Notes under the pieces: generated by a model
The model's input: only the letters and a program-made list of their open reading frames with translations
Told to the model about the DNA's origin: nothing
Database searches by the model: none
Shown here: positions 1 to 7,500 of the stretch, one piece after another
How positions within the stretch are numbered: the stretch's first letter is position 1
Layout of the letters: the number at the start of each line of letters is the position of its first letter
Assembly (NCBI GenBank): GCA_963803295.1
Contig: CAWDMC010000001.1
Coordinates: forward strand, 1 to 11,521
DNA length: 11,521 nucleotides
DNA from: CAWDMC01 sp963803295
GTDB lineage: Bacteria > Acidobacteriota > Terriglobia > UBA7540
Direction of reading: 5' to 3'
Position numbers and translations under genes: made by a program

Positions 1-399
1 CAGGCCGTCGTTGAAATCCGCCGGGTCGTAGCAACCATCCTCGTCGATCACCAGCGTGGAGGTGAGCGCGCAGAGCTCCAGCAGGCGCTGCCAATCGAGA
101 TTCGAGCGCGCCAGGCGCGAGACTTCCAGGGCAAACACCGCCCCCACCTGGCCCATCGAGACATCGGCCACTAAGGTCTTGAAGTCCTCCCGCCGCGTCA
201 TCTCCGTTCCCGTCTTCCCCAAATCCTGGTCGAGAGTGCGGATCAGGGACTCGCTCCAGCCCAGTTCCCGCGCCTTCTCGCGCAAGGCGTACTGGCGCTC
301 CGTGCTCTCCCGATGGTGGAGAACCTGGCCCGGCGTCGACTGGCGCAGGTAAATGTAGGCCGGCTTGCGGCAGTGCTGTTCTTGAATCTTGGGATTCAT
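1..399 (-). CDS. Large serine recombinase (resolvase family), N-terminal part
   Basis: This is the N-terminal 133 residues of a serine site-specific recombinase; the rest lies beyond the window start. Such enzymes cut and rejoin DNA through a covalent serine intermediate. Visible family signatures are a YLRQST motif with the likely nucleophile Ser21, a GKTG segment, and the resolvase motif LEVSRLARSN at roughly residues 95-104, followed by an IDEDG segment. The start is ATG at 399, with GGAGG at 410-406 six bases upstream. Its reading frame has no stop in the window, and the ORF is open to position 1. It is the last of three co-directional minus-strand genes (DUF5372, DUF6788, recombinase), which suggests one mobile module. 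The family call is firm; target site and whether it is active are unknown. Confidence 0.9.
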   Translation of the reverse strand, partial: MNPKIQEQHCRKPAYIYLRQSTPGQVLHHRESTERQYALREKARELGWSESLIRTLDQDLGKTGTEMTRREDFKTLVADVSMGQVGAVFALEVSRLARSNLDWQRLLELCALTSTLVIDEDGCYDPADFNDGL

Positions 400-535
400 C
401 CCTGGCCTCCGCGTTGGCCGTCAAGCTCCGGTCCTGGTCGAGCCAGCTGGCGAGCATGTTGGCGAGGAGCACGCCGCCCCGTCCGGGATCGATTGGCACG
501 CGGAGGGCTGGCAGCACTTCGCTCATGGCGGTCTC

Positions 536-874
536 TTACAGCTTCTCGCGACGGCGTAGGAGCTCGCGGTTGATCTCGCAGATCTCCTCCAAGACCTGGC
601 GGGCATGGTGGTAATTGGCCAGAAACTCGCTCGCCTGCGCGTAAGACTTTTGCGGGACGTAGTCCATTTGCGGACGCCGGCCGGGGTAGCTCACCGACAG
701 ATAGTACTTGGGGCCATGACCGGGGCCGTCGGCGCATTTGCAGCCGGGCTTGCCACAGCGCTTGTAGCGCTCGATGAGGGAACCGCGAAGAACAGCTTTG
801 AGCGGGGGCAATCGGCGCAGGAGCGCTTGGCGGCGCTTTCGCAAGGCGGCGGTGGTCTGTTTCGATGTTTTCAT
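536..874 (-). CDS. DUF6788-type small Cys-rich protein of the recombinase module
   Basis: This is a 112-residue basic protein of unknown function. The core reads GSLIERYKRCGKPGCKC, followed by a GPGHGPKYYLS segment, which I recognise as the DUF6788 type often found beside resolvase-family recombinases. Cys40, Cys45, Cys47 and His53 could form a small metal site; this is inference from spacing only. The N-terminus is rich in Lys and Arg, and the C-terminal 35 residues look like a charged helix or coiled coil, so nucleic-acid or protein binding is plausible. It begins 27 bases after the DUF5372 stop and ends 137 bases before the recombinase ATG. An imperfect dyad (874-899) lies across its start. 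I see no strong Shine-Dalgarno sequence, so it may depend on translation of the upstream gene. Confidence 0.8.
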   Translation of the reverse strand: MKTSKQTTAALRKRRQALLRRLPPLKAVLRGSLIERYKRCGKPGCKCADGPGHGPKYYLSVSYPGRRPQMDYVPQKSYAQASEFLANYHHARQVLEEICEINRELLRRREKL

Positions 875-899
875 CGGACCACGCTAATAACTGGTCTGA
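874..899. repeat. Imperfect dyad between DUF5372 and DUF6788
   Basis: TCGGACCA (874-881) and TGGTCTGA (892-899) are inverted copies with one mismatch, separated by ten bases. On the minus strand the dyad lies immediately before and touching the DUF6788 ATG. It could be an operator or an RNA hairpin affecting initiation. No function is shown. Confidence 0.35.
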
Positions 900-901
900 A
901 C

Positions 902-1234
902 CTAACATCGGGCCTCTCCTTTGTCAATTCTTTTTTTCGTGTCTTTTCCCGGGGAGGAGGGACGGGACGCGGCCAGGGCATCCAATAAGGCGACGAGTTC
1001 GAAAAGGCTGTCGGCGGCGAGACGGTGCGGCGGCCGGGTTAACGCGTCATACGGGGTGGGATCAGCCCAGTCGGTCCACTCGCGCGGAATGCTGAGCGTA
1101 CCACGCTCCAGCTCGCGGAGAATGAGCGTGTCGACGCCAGCGATGCGCCTTTTCTTGAGAACTTCAAATCGCCGACCTCGCAGCGGGTGAAAGGGATGGG
1201 AGATTTCTGCCCATCCCAAAGGCGAGTGGGGCAC
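902..1234 (-). CDS. DUF5372-like protein, possibly truncated at its N-terminus
   Basis: About 110 residues, of unknown function. The segment EISHPFHPLRGRRFEVLKK near the N-terminus, and later REWTDWADP, match my memory of DUF5372 proteins, which sit ahead of DUF6788 and recombinase genes. I chose GTG at 1234 because the recognisable domain starts about ten residues later and because sequence upstream of roughly 1245 belongs to a group II intron. No clear ribosome binding site precedes it. The frame stays open to an ATG at 1360, but that extension translates the intron in a wrong frame. The natural start may therefore have been removed by the junction with the intron. The C-terminal part (LAADSLFELVALLDAL) is probably helical. 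The protein is likely co-transcribed with the two genes downstream. Confidence 0.7.
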   Translation of the reverse strand: MPHSPLGWAEISHPFHPLRGRRFEVLKKRRIAGVDTLILRELERGTLSIPREWTDWADPTPYDALTRPPHRLAADSLFELVALLDALAASRPSSPGKDTKKRIDKGEARC

Positions 1235-1249
1235 AAGTGCAGTCTGCTC

Positions 1250-1658
1250 TGACCGTCGGGATACCCAACGGCCGAGTTTTCCCCGGCTGTCCGGTCTTTG
1301 GTATGTGAAGCCGGCGGACCAACGAAACCCGGTAGCTGACGTCGCGAAGTGCCTGTTCAATCTCGTTCAGAAACCGCGCTTCGCCATATGCCCGTATCGC
1401 GTCGATCTCCACGTCGTCCACACCCGCTGCACCCTTGTTGGACTTCACCCGTCGCCAGGCCTCTTGCAGGATGTCCTGCCGACAGACCTTATCGTAGAGA
1501 AGTGTGAACCTCCTTCCCGGTTGTTGCTTGGCCACTCGGTATAGCGTCCTTTGAAGTTTGCGGGCAGGTTCAAGTCTCGCGGGCAACTTTGCCTTGGCTC
1601 GACGGGGCCGGGGTGAAGCTTTCCCTTGCGGGAGCAGTCCGGCTGCCTTTCCCAACAT
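1250..1658 (-). pseudogene. Group II intron reverse transcriptase/maturase, N-terminal fragment
   Basis: Around 136 codons of the intron-encoded protein remain. Recognisable segments are FTLLYDKVCRQDILQEAW, then VKSNKGAAGVDDVEID, then RRLHIPKTGQPGKTRPLGIP followed by TVR. These correspond to the RT0-RT1 part of the reverse transcriptase, ending at the usual GIPTVRDR motif. The YADD active site, the X/maturase domain and any endonuclease domain are absent. After TVR the frame runs into unrelated sequence belonging to the DUF5372 gene. ATG at 1658 is a candidate start, but the frame is open back to 2141 and beyond, and no ribosome binding site decides it. An intact relative would be around 400-600 residues, so this is a non-functional fragment. 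Confidence 0.85.
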
Positions 1659-2289
1659 TGGACGAATGATGGAAGTAGCGGCCCTTCCCTCCCCTCGGTT
1701 TTCCCGAGGTTCATCGGTAGTACGGCCACCTCCGACTCCCTGCCCGGCGTTGTTGCTGCGCTTTCGGGTTTCGCCCTTATACGCTTCCCTACCGGACGGA
1801 GTCGCCTCCGCCGGACCGAACAGGGTCTCTCCGGTTGTGCTGATGCACTGTCTTTGCGTGCTGACGCCCTCTACACCGTCCCGGCGTTCCGGTTTTACTC
1901 TCGCTGCATTCCGGACCGTGGCAGGCTTCGCCTCCAAGGGACAGGCTCGCCCCGGGAAAAGCTCCAGCTGAATTGGCGTGATCGCTGGTGGATATGACGA
2001 TGCTGAAATGGCGTTCACTTCTGTTGCGGCCCGCAAATTCGCCTCGCCCTCCTGCCAACAGGTGAGGGCTTTGTCGTCCCGCTTCTCCGGATCAGGTTGC
2101 CCCGAATCGGAGGGGACCAGGCTATCGGGTGAGCGAGTCATTACCCGAGCTGATTCCTTTCATTCAGCAAGTACATCAACATCACGTCGGACACACCCCT
2201 TGATATCCCGTTCGATAGCGATAGAAAGTGTTGCTCGCGAAGGCGCTCACAGCGCTATGCTCCTGGTATCTCACCCCACAGGAGCGCAC
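1250..2289 (-). mobile_element. Group II intron, 5' part only (truncated)
   Basis: Reading the minus strand from 2289, the sequence starts with GTGCGC, the conserved group II intron 5' end (GUGYG). It continues for about 630 bases of hairpin-rich DNA consistent with the ribozyme's early domains, then enters a reverse transcriptase frame. Examples of paired elements are CCTCGG/CCGAGG closing a five-base loop (1693-1709) and GCTGA/TCAGC closing a ten-base loop (2149-2168). The element stops inside the reverse transcriptase near 1250, so the rest of the protein and domains V and VI are missing and it cannot splice or move by itself. Its first base lies one nucleotide from the ATG at 2291 of an oppositely oriented gene. 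I did not assign an intron class. Confidence 0.75.
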
Positions 2290-2290
2290 C

Positions 2291-3914
2291 ATGAACGCCT
2301 TCTACGAGCATCATCAGCATAGCATCCAGTTCCGCTATCGCTGCTTCGATCGCATCCTGCTGAACGGTTTGATCCAGCCGTTCCAACAACCCGAGCGCGT
2401 GCTGGGTTCTTTAATACCTACCGCGAAGGAAAAAGAGTGACCCGGCAGGTGCGGCTGTCGTTTAGCTCTCCGCCGCTCGCCACCAGGATGCGGGCGGGTT
2501 CCCGAGCCTTGAGAATCAAGGCCACGCGATCGGCGGGGCAGCCTCGAAGATACTTCTGTACGAAGTCGTCCCGTCGTTCTTCCTGGGGCGCTTCCAGGAC
2601 CGGAGCACCCCATTTTTCGGATCGGTTCTTCAGCCAGTACTGGAACTGGTCGGCGATCTTCGTCAGAGCCTGGAATTCAAGCAACGCTGGGTTAACCAGT
2701 ACAATTTCTACCTGAATGACCAACGCTGGGGCCGAATGTTTGTGCGCTTGTGCCCTTATTTTCCCTTCTCGGCAAGGGTATGTCTGAACCAGCACCACTG
2801 GCTGGCTCTTCGCCTGCGGGAAGCAGGAATCGACTTTCAACAGTGCACCAATGCTTTTCCTGCGCTGTGGCCATCCCGGACGCTTGCAGGAACTGGCCGA
2901 CTCGCTTACCGCTCAGGATCTGCTGCACTGTGGCCAGAAATGGCTGGCCGCCCTCACTCCCTTCTTTACGCCGCGGGAGCGACAGTCGGCAGGCTGTCAA
3001 CACCGGCTCTTCTTCTCCCAGGTGGAGTACGGTGACAATCTCATCTTTCATCGCCGCGCCGCTGTCGACCAACTCACCCAGCGCCTGCTGGACCTGAATC
3101 GGACCCTGGGGCAGCCCAAGAAGATCACCCTGATTTTCGGCCGCAAAGTGACCCAACATTATTGGGGCAAGTTACAGACGGTAATCGAAGATCTTGACCT
3201 GCCCAATCCCGTAATCCGGACTCATTACGGACATGGCTTCGCCAAGCAGTACGTTCGCGACCATCGCTTATGGCGTACCGAACCGGCCACCAACAACGTC
3301 TACGATTACGGCGTCAACAAGAACGTCGAAAATCTCCCTCGCCTCCAGGAGCGGAGGTCCACCATCATCGACAACTATCAAAATGTCCAGCAAGACATCC
3401 TGGAAACCTTTGTCGACGTGGGCAACTGCGCCAACTGGCCGAGCCCACCCGGCTTGCCAGCGGCAAGCGTCTCCCCGGTCTGAAGCTCGATCATCCCCGC
3501 CAACTGGCGGTCATGCACTCCCTCGTTCGCTTCGCCAACCTCGTCGCCGGGGGAACCTTTACCACCGCCGATCTCTACGGACCGGCTCTGGACGCTCTCG
3601 GTCGGAGCCCAGCCCACTACTCTTTGGCCTCGCTCCGCTATGATCTTTCTAAGCTACGCGCCAAAGGGCTTCTGGAGAAGCTTCCTCACTCCCGCCGCTA
3701 TCGACTGATCGGCAAGGGCTACTCTATCTGCGTGGTCTTTCTCAAACTTTTCGAACGAATCTACGCACCCCTCACCGCTGGCATCCTCAAGCCGTTTTCT
3801 GGGGATCGCCAACTGGCAGAAGCGAAACGCTGCAAGCTTGACCGATTGTATCAACGCATCAGCAACGATCTGGATGCACTCCTGGGCGCCCTCGGCCTCA
3901 AGACGGCAGCCTGA
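2291..3914 (+). pseudogene. Conserved protein of unknown function, broken by frameshifts and an inversion
   Basis: The ancestral product would be about 540 residues. It starts MNAFYEHHQHSIQFRY, then FDRILLNGLIQPFQQPERV, a family I remember as widespread and unassigned. The last 140 residues (TLYDLSKLRAKGLLEKLPHSRRY-like region, with LASLRYDLSKLRAKG and LPHSRRYRL) resemble a winged-helix DNA-binding fold. The gene cannot be read through. One base is missing near 2405 (should read GFFNTYR), residues about 55-125 are encoded on the opposite strand (2450-2668), one T is extra at 2855-2858, and one C is missing near 3426 (FVDRGQL). A further one-base shift is likely at the right inversion edge. 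The stop is TGA at 3912. GGAG at 2281-2284, inside the antisense intron, now sits in ribosome-binding position before the ATG. Function and original start are unknown. Confidence 0.8.
2450..2668 (-). other. Inverted 219-bp internal segment of the pseudogene
   Basis: The plus strand here does not code for the expected protein, but the minus strand reads IADQFQYWLKNRSEKWGAPV, then EERRDDFVQKYL and VALILKAREPARILVASGGE. That is exactly the piece missing between the N-terminal part (ending EGKRVTRQ) and the downstream part (starting LEFKQRWVNQYNFYLND). The segment is bounded by the four-base inverted pair CAGG (2446-2449) and CCTG (2669-2672). Turning it round restores RQALTKIADQ in frame on the left; on the right one base is still missing. 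Confidence 0.8.
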
Positions 3915-3923
3915 TCCTCTGAA

Positions 3924-3942
3924 ACGAGGACAAAATCCTCGT
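3924..3942. repeat. Perfect 7-bp hairpin after the pseudogene
   Basis: ACGAGGA (3924-3930), five-base loop CAAAA, TCCTCGT (3936-3942). It begins ten bases after the pseudogene stop. No T-tract follows on the plus strand, so it is not a standard intrinsic terminator. It lies close to the junction between the pseudogene and the tyrosine recombinase remnant. Confidence 0.4.
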
Positions 3943-3990
3943 CGCGGAGCACATAACGGTAAGTAATCCCGAACCGCTTGCCGAGGGTGT

Positions 3991-4366
3991 TCATCGCATA
4001 CCTCCCGGCCAAGGCAAGGCGAGCGTTCGCAGGGCATCGACGTCAACCTTCGTGTAGAGTAGATCTTGGTTGTCTCGCGGACGTTATGCCCTAACAACTC
4101 GCGGATCTCACCGCGCTAGGCGCCTTCGTGCAAGATCCCGGTGGCTAATCCATGTCGAAACTGATGGGCCCCCGTAAGTGGCAGCATCGACGCCAGCACG
4201 CAAGACGCGATGCCGAACGACGGATCGCTGGCTCCTCGAAAGCCACGGATCGGAGCTCTGGCTGGCACAAACCACACGCCGACTGCTACCTCGTGGCCGT
4301 CCCTGCCGCAGATAAGCAGCGATCGCTTGACCAACTTCCACGGGCAAGGGGAGGTCGTTAGGCTGA
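3991..4366 (-). pseudogene. Tyrosine recombinase (phage-integrase family), degraded C-terminus
   Basis: The C-terminal catalytic part of a tyrosine site-specific recombinase is spread over several frames. In order it shows DLPLPVEVGQAIAAYLRQG, then RARAPIRGFRGAS after a frameshift, then LTGAHQFRHGLATGILHEGA, an in-frame TAG, EIRELLGHNVRETTKIYS, and after another frameshift TKVDVDALRTLALPWPGGMR and a TGA at 3993-3991. The catalytic HxxR (HQFR), the later LGH and the nucleophile Tyr in KIYS can all be seen, so the ancestor was active. The N-terminal half is missing; recognisable sequence begins at about 4366. The final TGA overlaps an ATG (3994) in ATGA fashion, as in tandem-recombinase operons, but only about ten residues of that next frame (MNTLGKRFG) look meaningful. 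I consider it a fossil of an integrase cluster. Confidence 0.8.
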
Positions 4367-4442
4367 CCACTTCGCTGATATGCTCATCTGTCTGTTGTCT
4401 GGTCTGAGGCTTATTCGACTAGCTGGTCTTTTACTCGGCAGG

Positions 4443-4448
4443 TATACT
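4443..4448 (+). promoter_or_regulatory. Candidate -10 box for the large cytochrome gene
   Basis: TATACT matches the sigma-70 -10 consensus at five of six positions and lies about 55 bases before the start codon. No good -35 box is present at 16-18 bases spacing, so the call is weak; it may be a factor-dependent promoter or a chance match. It sits just past the end of the mobile-element debris. Confidence 0.3.
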
Positions 4449-4465
4449 ATTCCTAGAAGTCTTAA

Positions 4466-4490
4466 CGAGGGCAGCCTTTCTGCCTTCTCG
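4466..4490 (+). promoter_or_regulatory. Leader hairpin abutting the ribosome binding site
   Basis: CGAG-GGCAG (4466-4474), loop CCTTT, CTGCC-TT-CTCG (4480-4490). The stem has nine pairs with a two-base bulge and ends on the base before GGAGG (4491-4495). In the mRNA it would stack directly against the Shine-Dalgarno sequence of the 4502 start, so it could modulate initiation. No regulator is evident. Confidence 0.4.
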
Positions 4491-4501
4491 GGAGGTGGGT
4501 G

Positions 4502-7500
4502 GTGCGGACCGGTACAAGACCGTTGGGGGTCCTTTTCCAAGTGCTCATGGGGGGAGCGGGACTGCTTCTAGCAATCTCGATTCTTCACTCAGTACACGCC
4601 GGACACGCTGACGAAATCGCTACTCCAGCGAACCGGATCACCCTCGGACAGGCTCAGGCAGGGTCGCTTTACGCGGTCACGGTTTCGATCAAAGATCCGG
4701 CTCGTATTCAAGGCAAGGATGCTGTTCACGTCGGCATCTCGGATGCTCAGGGTTCGATCACTGACAAGTGGCTACATTCTGCCGACCTCGACTTCTATTT
4801 CACGTTCCGATCTCGAACGAGCGGCCCCGTAGTGGCGACCTTGCGCGGCAGTCCCGGAAGGGCCGCGCCACCACCAATCTCCACTACTTTCCGGCGGGTG
4901 CCCGAATCAAAATCTGCGTCAATGAGCGATGGACGCCTGGTTGGGGTCATTGCTGCCGCTCCGAATGGCACGTGGCAAACCGCCCAGCCGTTTGAGTTCG
5001 GCCAGACAATCTACGGCAGCTCCGATGAGCGGCCCTACGCACCCTCGCCTACCGAAGACGCCTACGCCGCGATGCTCAAGGGTTTCCAGTGGTTTCGGTT
5101 TAGGTTCCCCGGGAACGAGCCCCGCTTGGTCTACTTTGAGCTGACCACAACGGACCGCGACGTGCCGCTCGATATCGATATTTTCACGTTGGGGAAGAAC
5201 GGTGCCGGGCAGCCGGATGTGGTTCCGTACCGGCAAGGAGAGTCTGTCTACAGCATCGAGGCAACACAGAATTATCCCGGCCTATACAAATTTCGCACTC
5301 GCATCCTAAACCCGGGCCAGATCTATTTTGTGAGAGTGGCCGCCAATCATCCGCCCTACCAGGTACGGACGTACGACTACCCGATCCCCCCTTACACCGA
5401 TCCCCGCCAAGCCGTACGCACCGGAATGGATTTCCTGATCGATATGGGGGATACGTGGCTTTCCAATGAACCGCGGCGTGGCGCCGTGGCGCTACGAACG
5501 ACGATGGCCCATTCAGAAACGCAGCTCTGCATCGCTTGCCACCCCACCCAATTCACCGCCCGCGGCTATCTGACCGCTATCCGGAATGGCTACCCGCCAA
5601 CCCAACGGGAAGCGCTCGAATTCATCACGGACCGCATCTACAACAACGCTCGGCCGCTTTACGGCGAGCCCGGCACCAACTGGGTGCGAGTGATTTACTC
5701 TGCTCGTACCGTCGCCAGCCGGCTGCCGGTGATTGAGCACCAATATGAAGCCAACGTGACCCACGATTCGCCAAGGAGCGGTTTCGACATTCCCTACGCC
5801 AATTTCCTGAAGATTCACTACAGGGATGTCAAGCAGATGCCGGGTGACGAAGCCGACGGTTGCGAACCGGAGGTCAGCCCCTTCGAAATCGCCACACAGA
5901 GCTGGCAGACCTTTGATCTGCTTTATCAGCAGACCCACGACGTGCAGTGGCTGGCCGAGCGCGACAAGGTGGAACGTCTAGCCCTGCCCTACGAACCGAA
6001 GAACATGATCGACCTTAATTGGAAGATCCACTTTCTGGCCACGGTCAATCGTCAGAAATACGCGGCGCAGCTCAATCAGCTCATTGACCAGCTTTACACC
6101 TTCGAGACGCCGGAGGGGACGTGGCCATATCCTCTAGACAAGATGGCCAAGCCTGCGGACTTCATCAGCTATCATGCCATCTTGGCCCTGGCGCTTGCCG
6201 GCAGGCGACCCGAAACAGACCCACACTTGGCCTGCGCCGTCCAGGCCTGCCTCCGTGCTCAGCGCCCGGAGGGAAGTTGGGAAGGCGATCCCGTCTACCA
6301 AGGCTTCAACACTCCCTTCCGCGCCACGCAGTTTGCGGTGATGGCGCTCTCCACGCTTTATCCCGGGACTACTCAAGCAAAGAACTGGGACGCTGCCTAT
6401 CCTCCCCCGCCTACGGAGTTGGCAACAGAAAATCTGCCGCTGCTGCTGACTCAGCTTGATCAGTTCTGGGACCTGGCGCCGGAGCCGGTGTTGCGCCAAA
6501 TCCGCAATATCCTGGCTGCCAGCGATCAGCCTCTGGCGCGTGAGGCAGCGGCTCGAGCGCTGGGGCATATGGCGGATCCTGGTGCGCTTCCTATACTCAC
6601 CCAGGCGCTCGGCGACCCGACCAAAATGGTGCAGTGTAGCGCGGCTTATGCGATCCGCATGATCGTGTCAAGGCGACCGAAGGTGGCCGCCAACGGGCGC
6701 AGCCTTCTGGCCGCGGCGCTTCGATCGTCTGACGCGCGCACCCGTTGGGGCGCCGCCCGCGTCTTCAACCAGCATTTCAAATCTCTCACCGATGACCCCC
6801 AACTGCTGGCCGCGCTCACGGCCGATCTCAAGGACCCCGTGCCGTTTGTGCGTTTCCAAGCGGCGTCTGGCTTGTGGCGTTGGTATTACTGGCAAATTGA
6901 CCACCGCGACGAGCGCAACAGCATTATGGAGTCGCTCACCGCACGCCTCGGCGCCGAGTCGGATCCAATGGTTCGCCGGGGCCTCCAGGAGAGCGTTTAC
7001 GACGTGCTGGATGAGAACACTGGTTACCTGGCGGCCTGGATCAAGACGGCCTCCACCCAGAGCGACAAGGAGGCCATCGAATCCGGCTATGAAGCGGTGG
7101 CCCGCGACCAGGCAAAGGTGCTAGCTCGCGTGCTGGTGGCGTCGAGTGCGGAAGGCCGTGAGGCTATCCTGAATGCGCTGTGGGACTTCCACGTTCGACA
7201 CTACGCCCTGCCACGGGTGAAGGAAGGGACCGTTTCGATCGGTTTGCCGGCGGTGCTCACTAAGTATGTTGGAGGTGTGCCTGATCTTCACACACCTGGC
7301 TACGAATATCCGCCATATCGTGAAACGGTCGACTTCAAGTACGATGTTCACAACGGCTTCTATCAAACCCGCGTCGGAAATGACAGCGACCTGATTCACT
7401 TCTTCCCCAACTCCGGTCCCGAGCTGGAGAACGCTCTGCTCGCGTGCCTAGGCGGACGCGGCGTGGCTGACAGGACGAAAATAGAGGTGCTCAAGGCGGG

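Noticed and set aside
396..908. Minus-strand 170-residue frame over DUF6788
   Set aside because: It is in another frame of the DUF6788 gene, is Arg/Pro-rich, and has no family signature; the DUF6788 frame is clearly the coding one.
1558..1997. Plus-strand frames of 120-140 residues
   Set aside because: They lie opposite the group II intron and are low-information Arg/Ser/Pro-rich translations of structured RNA.
1164..2141. The entire 325-residue minus-strand frame as a protein
   Set aside because: Only the last part before about 1250 matches reverse transcriptase; the first half translates ribozyme RNA and the last 30 residues lie past the junction.
4152..4407. Plus-strand frames opposite the integrase remnant
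   Set aside because: The minus strand shows the tyrosine recombinase motifs; the plus frames are its reverse complement.
1..4500. CRISPR array or toxin-antitoxin or defence island
   Set aside because: No regularly spaced repeats and no recognisable defence, toxin or antitoxin motifs; the region is explained by recombinases, an intron and pseudogenes.
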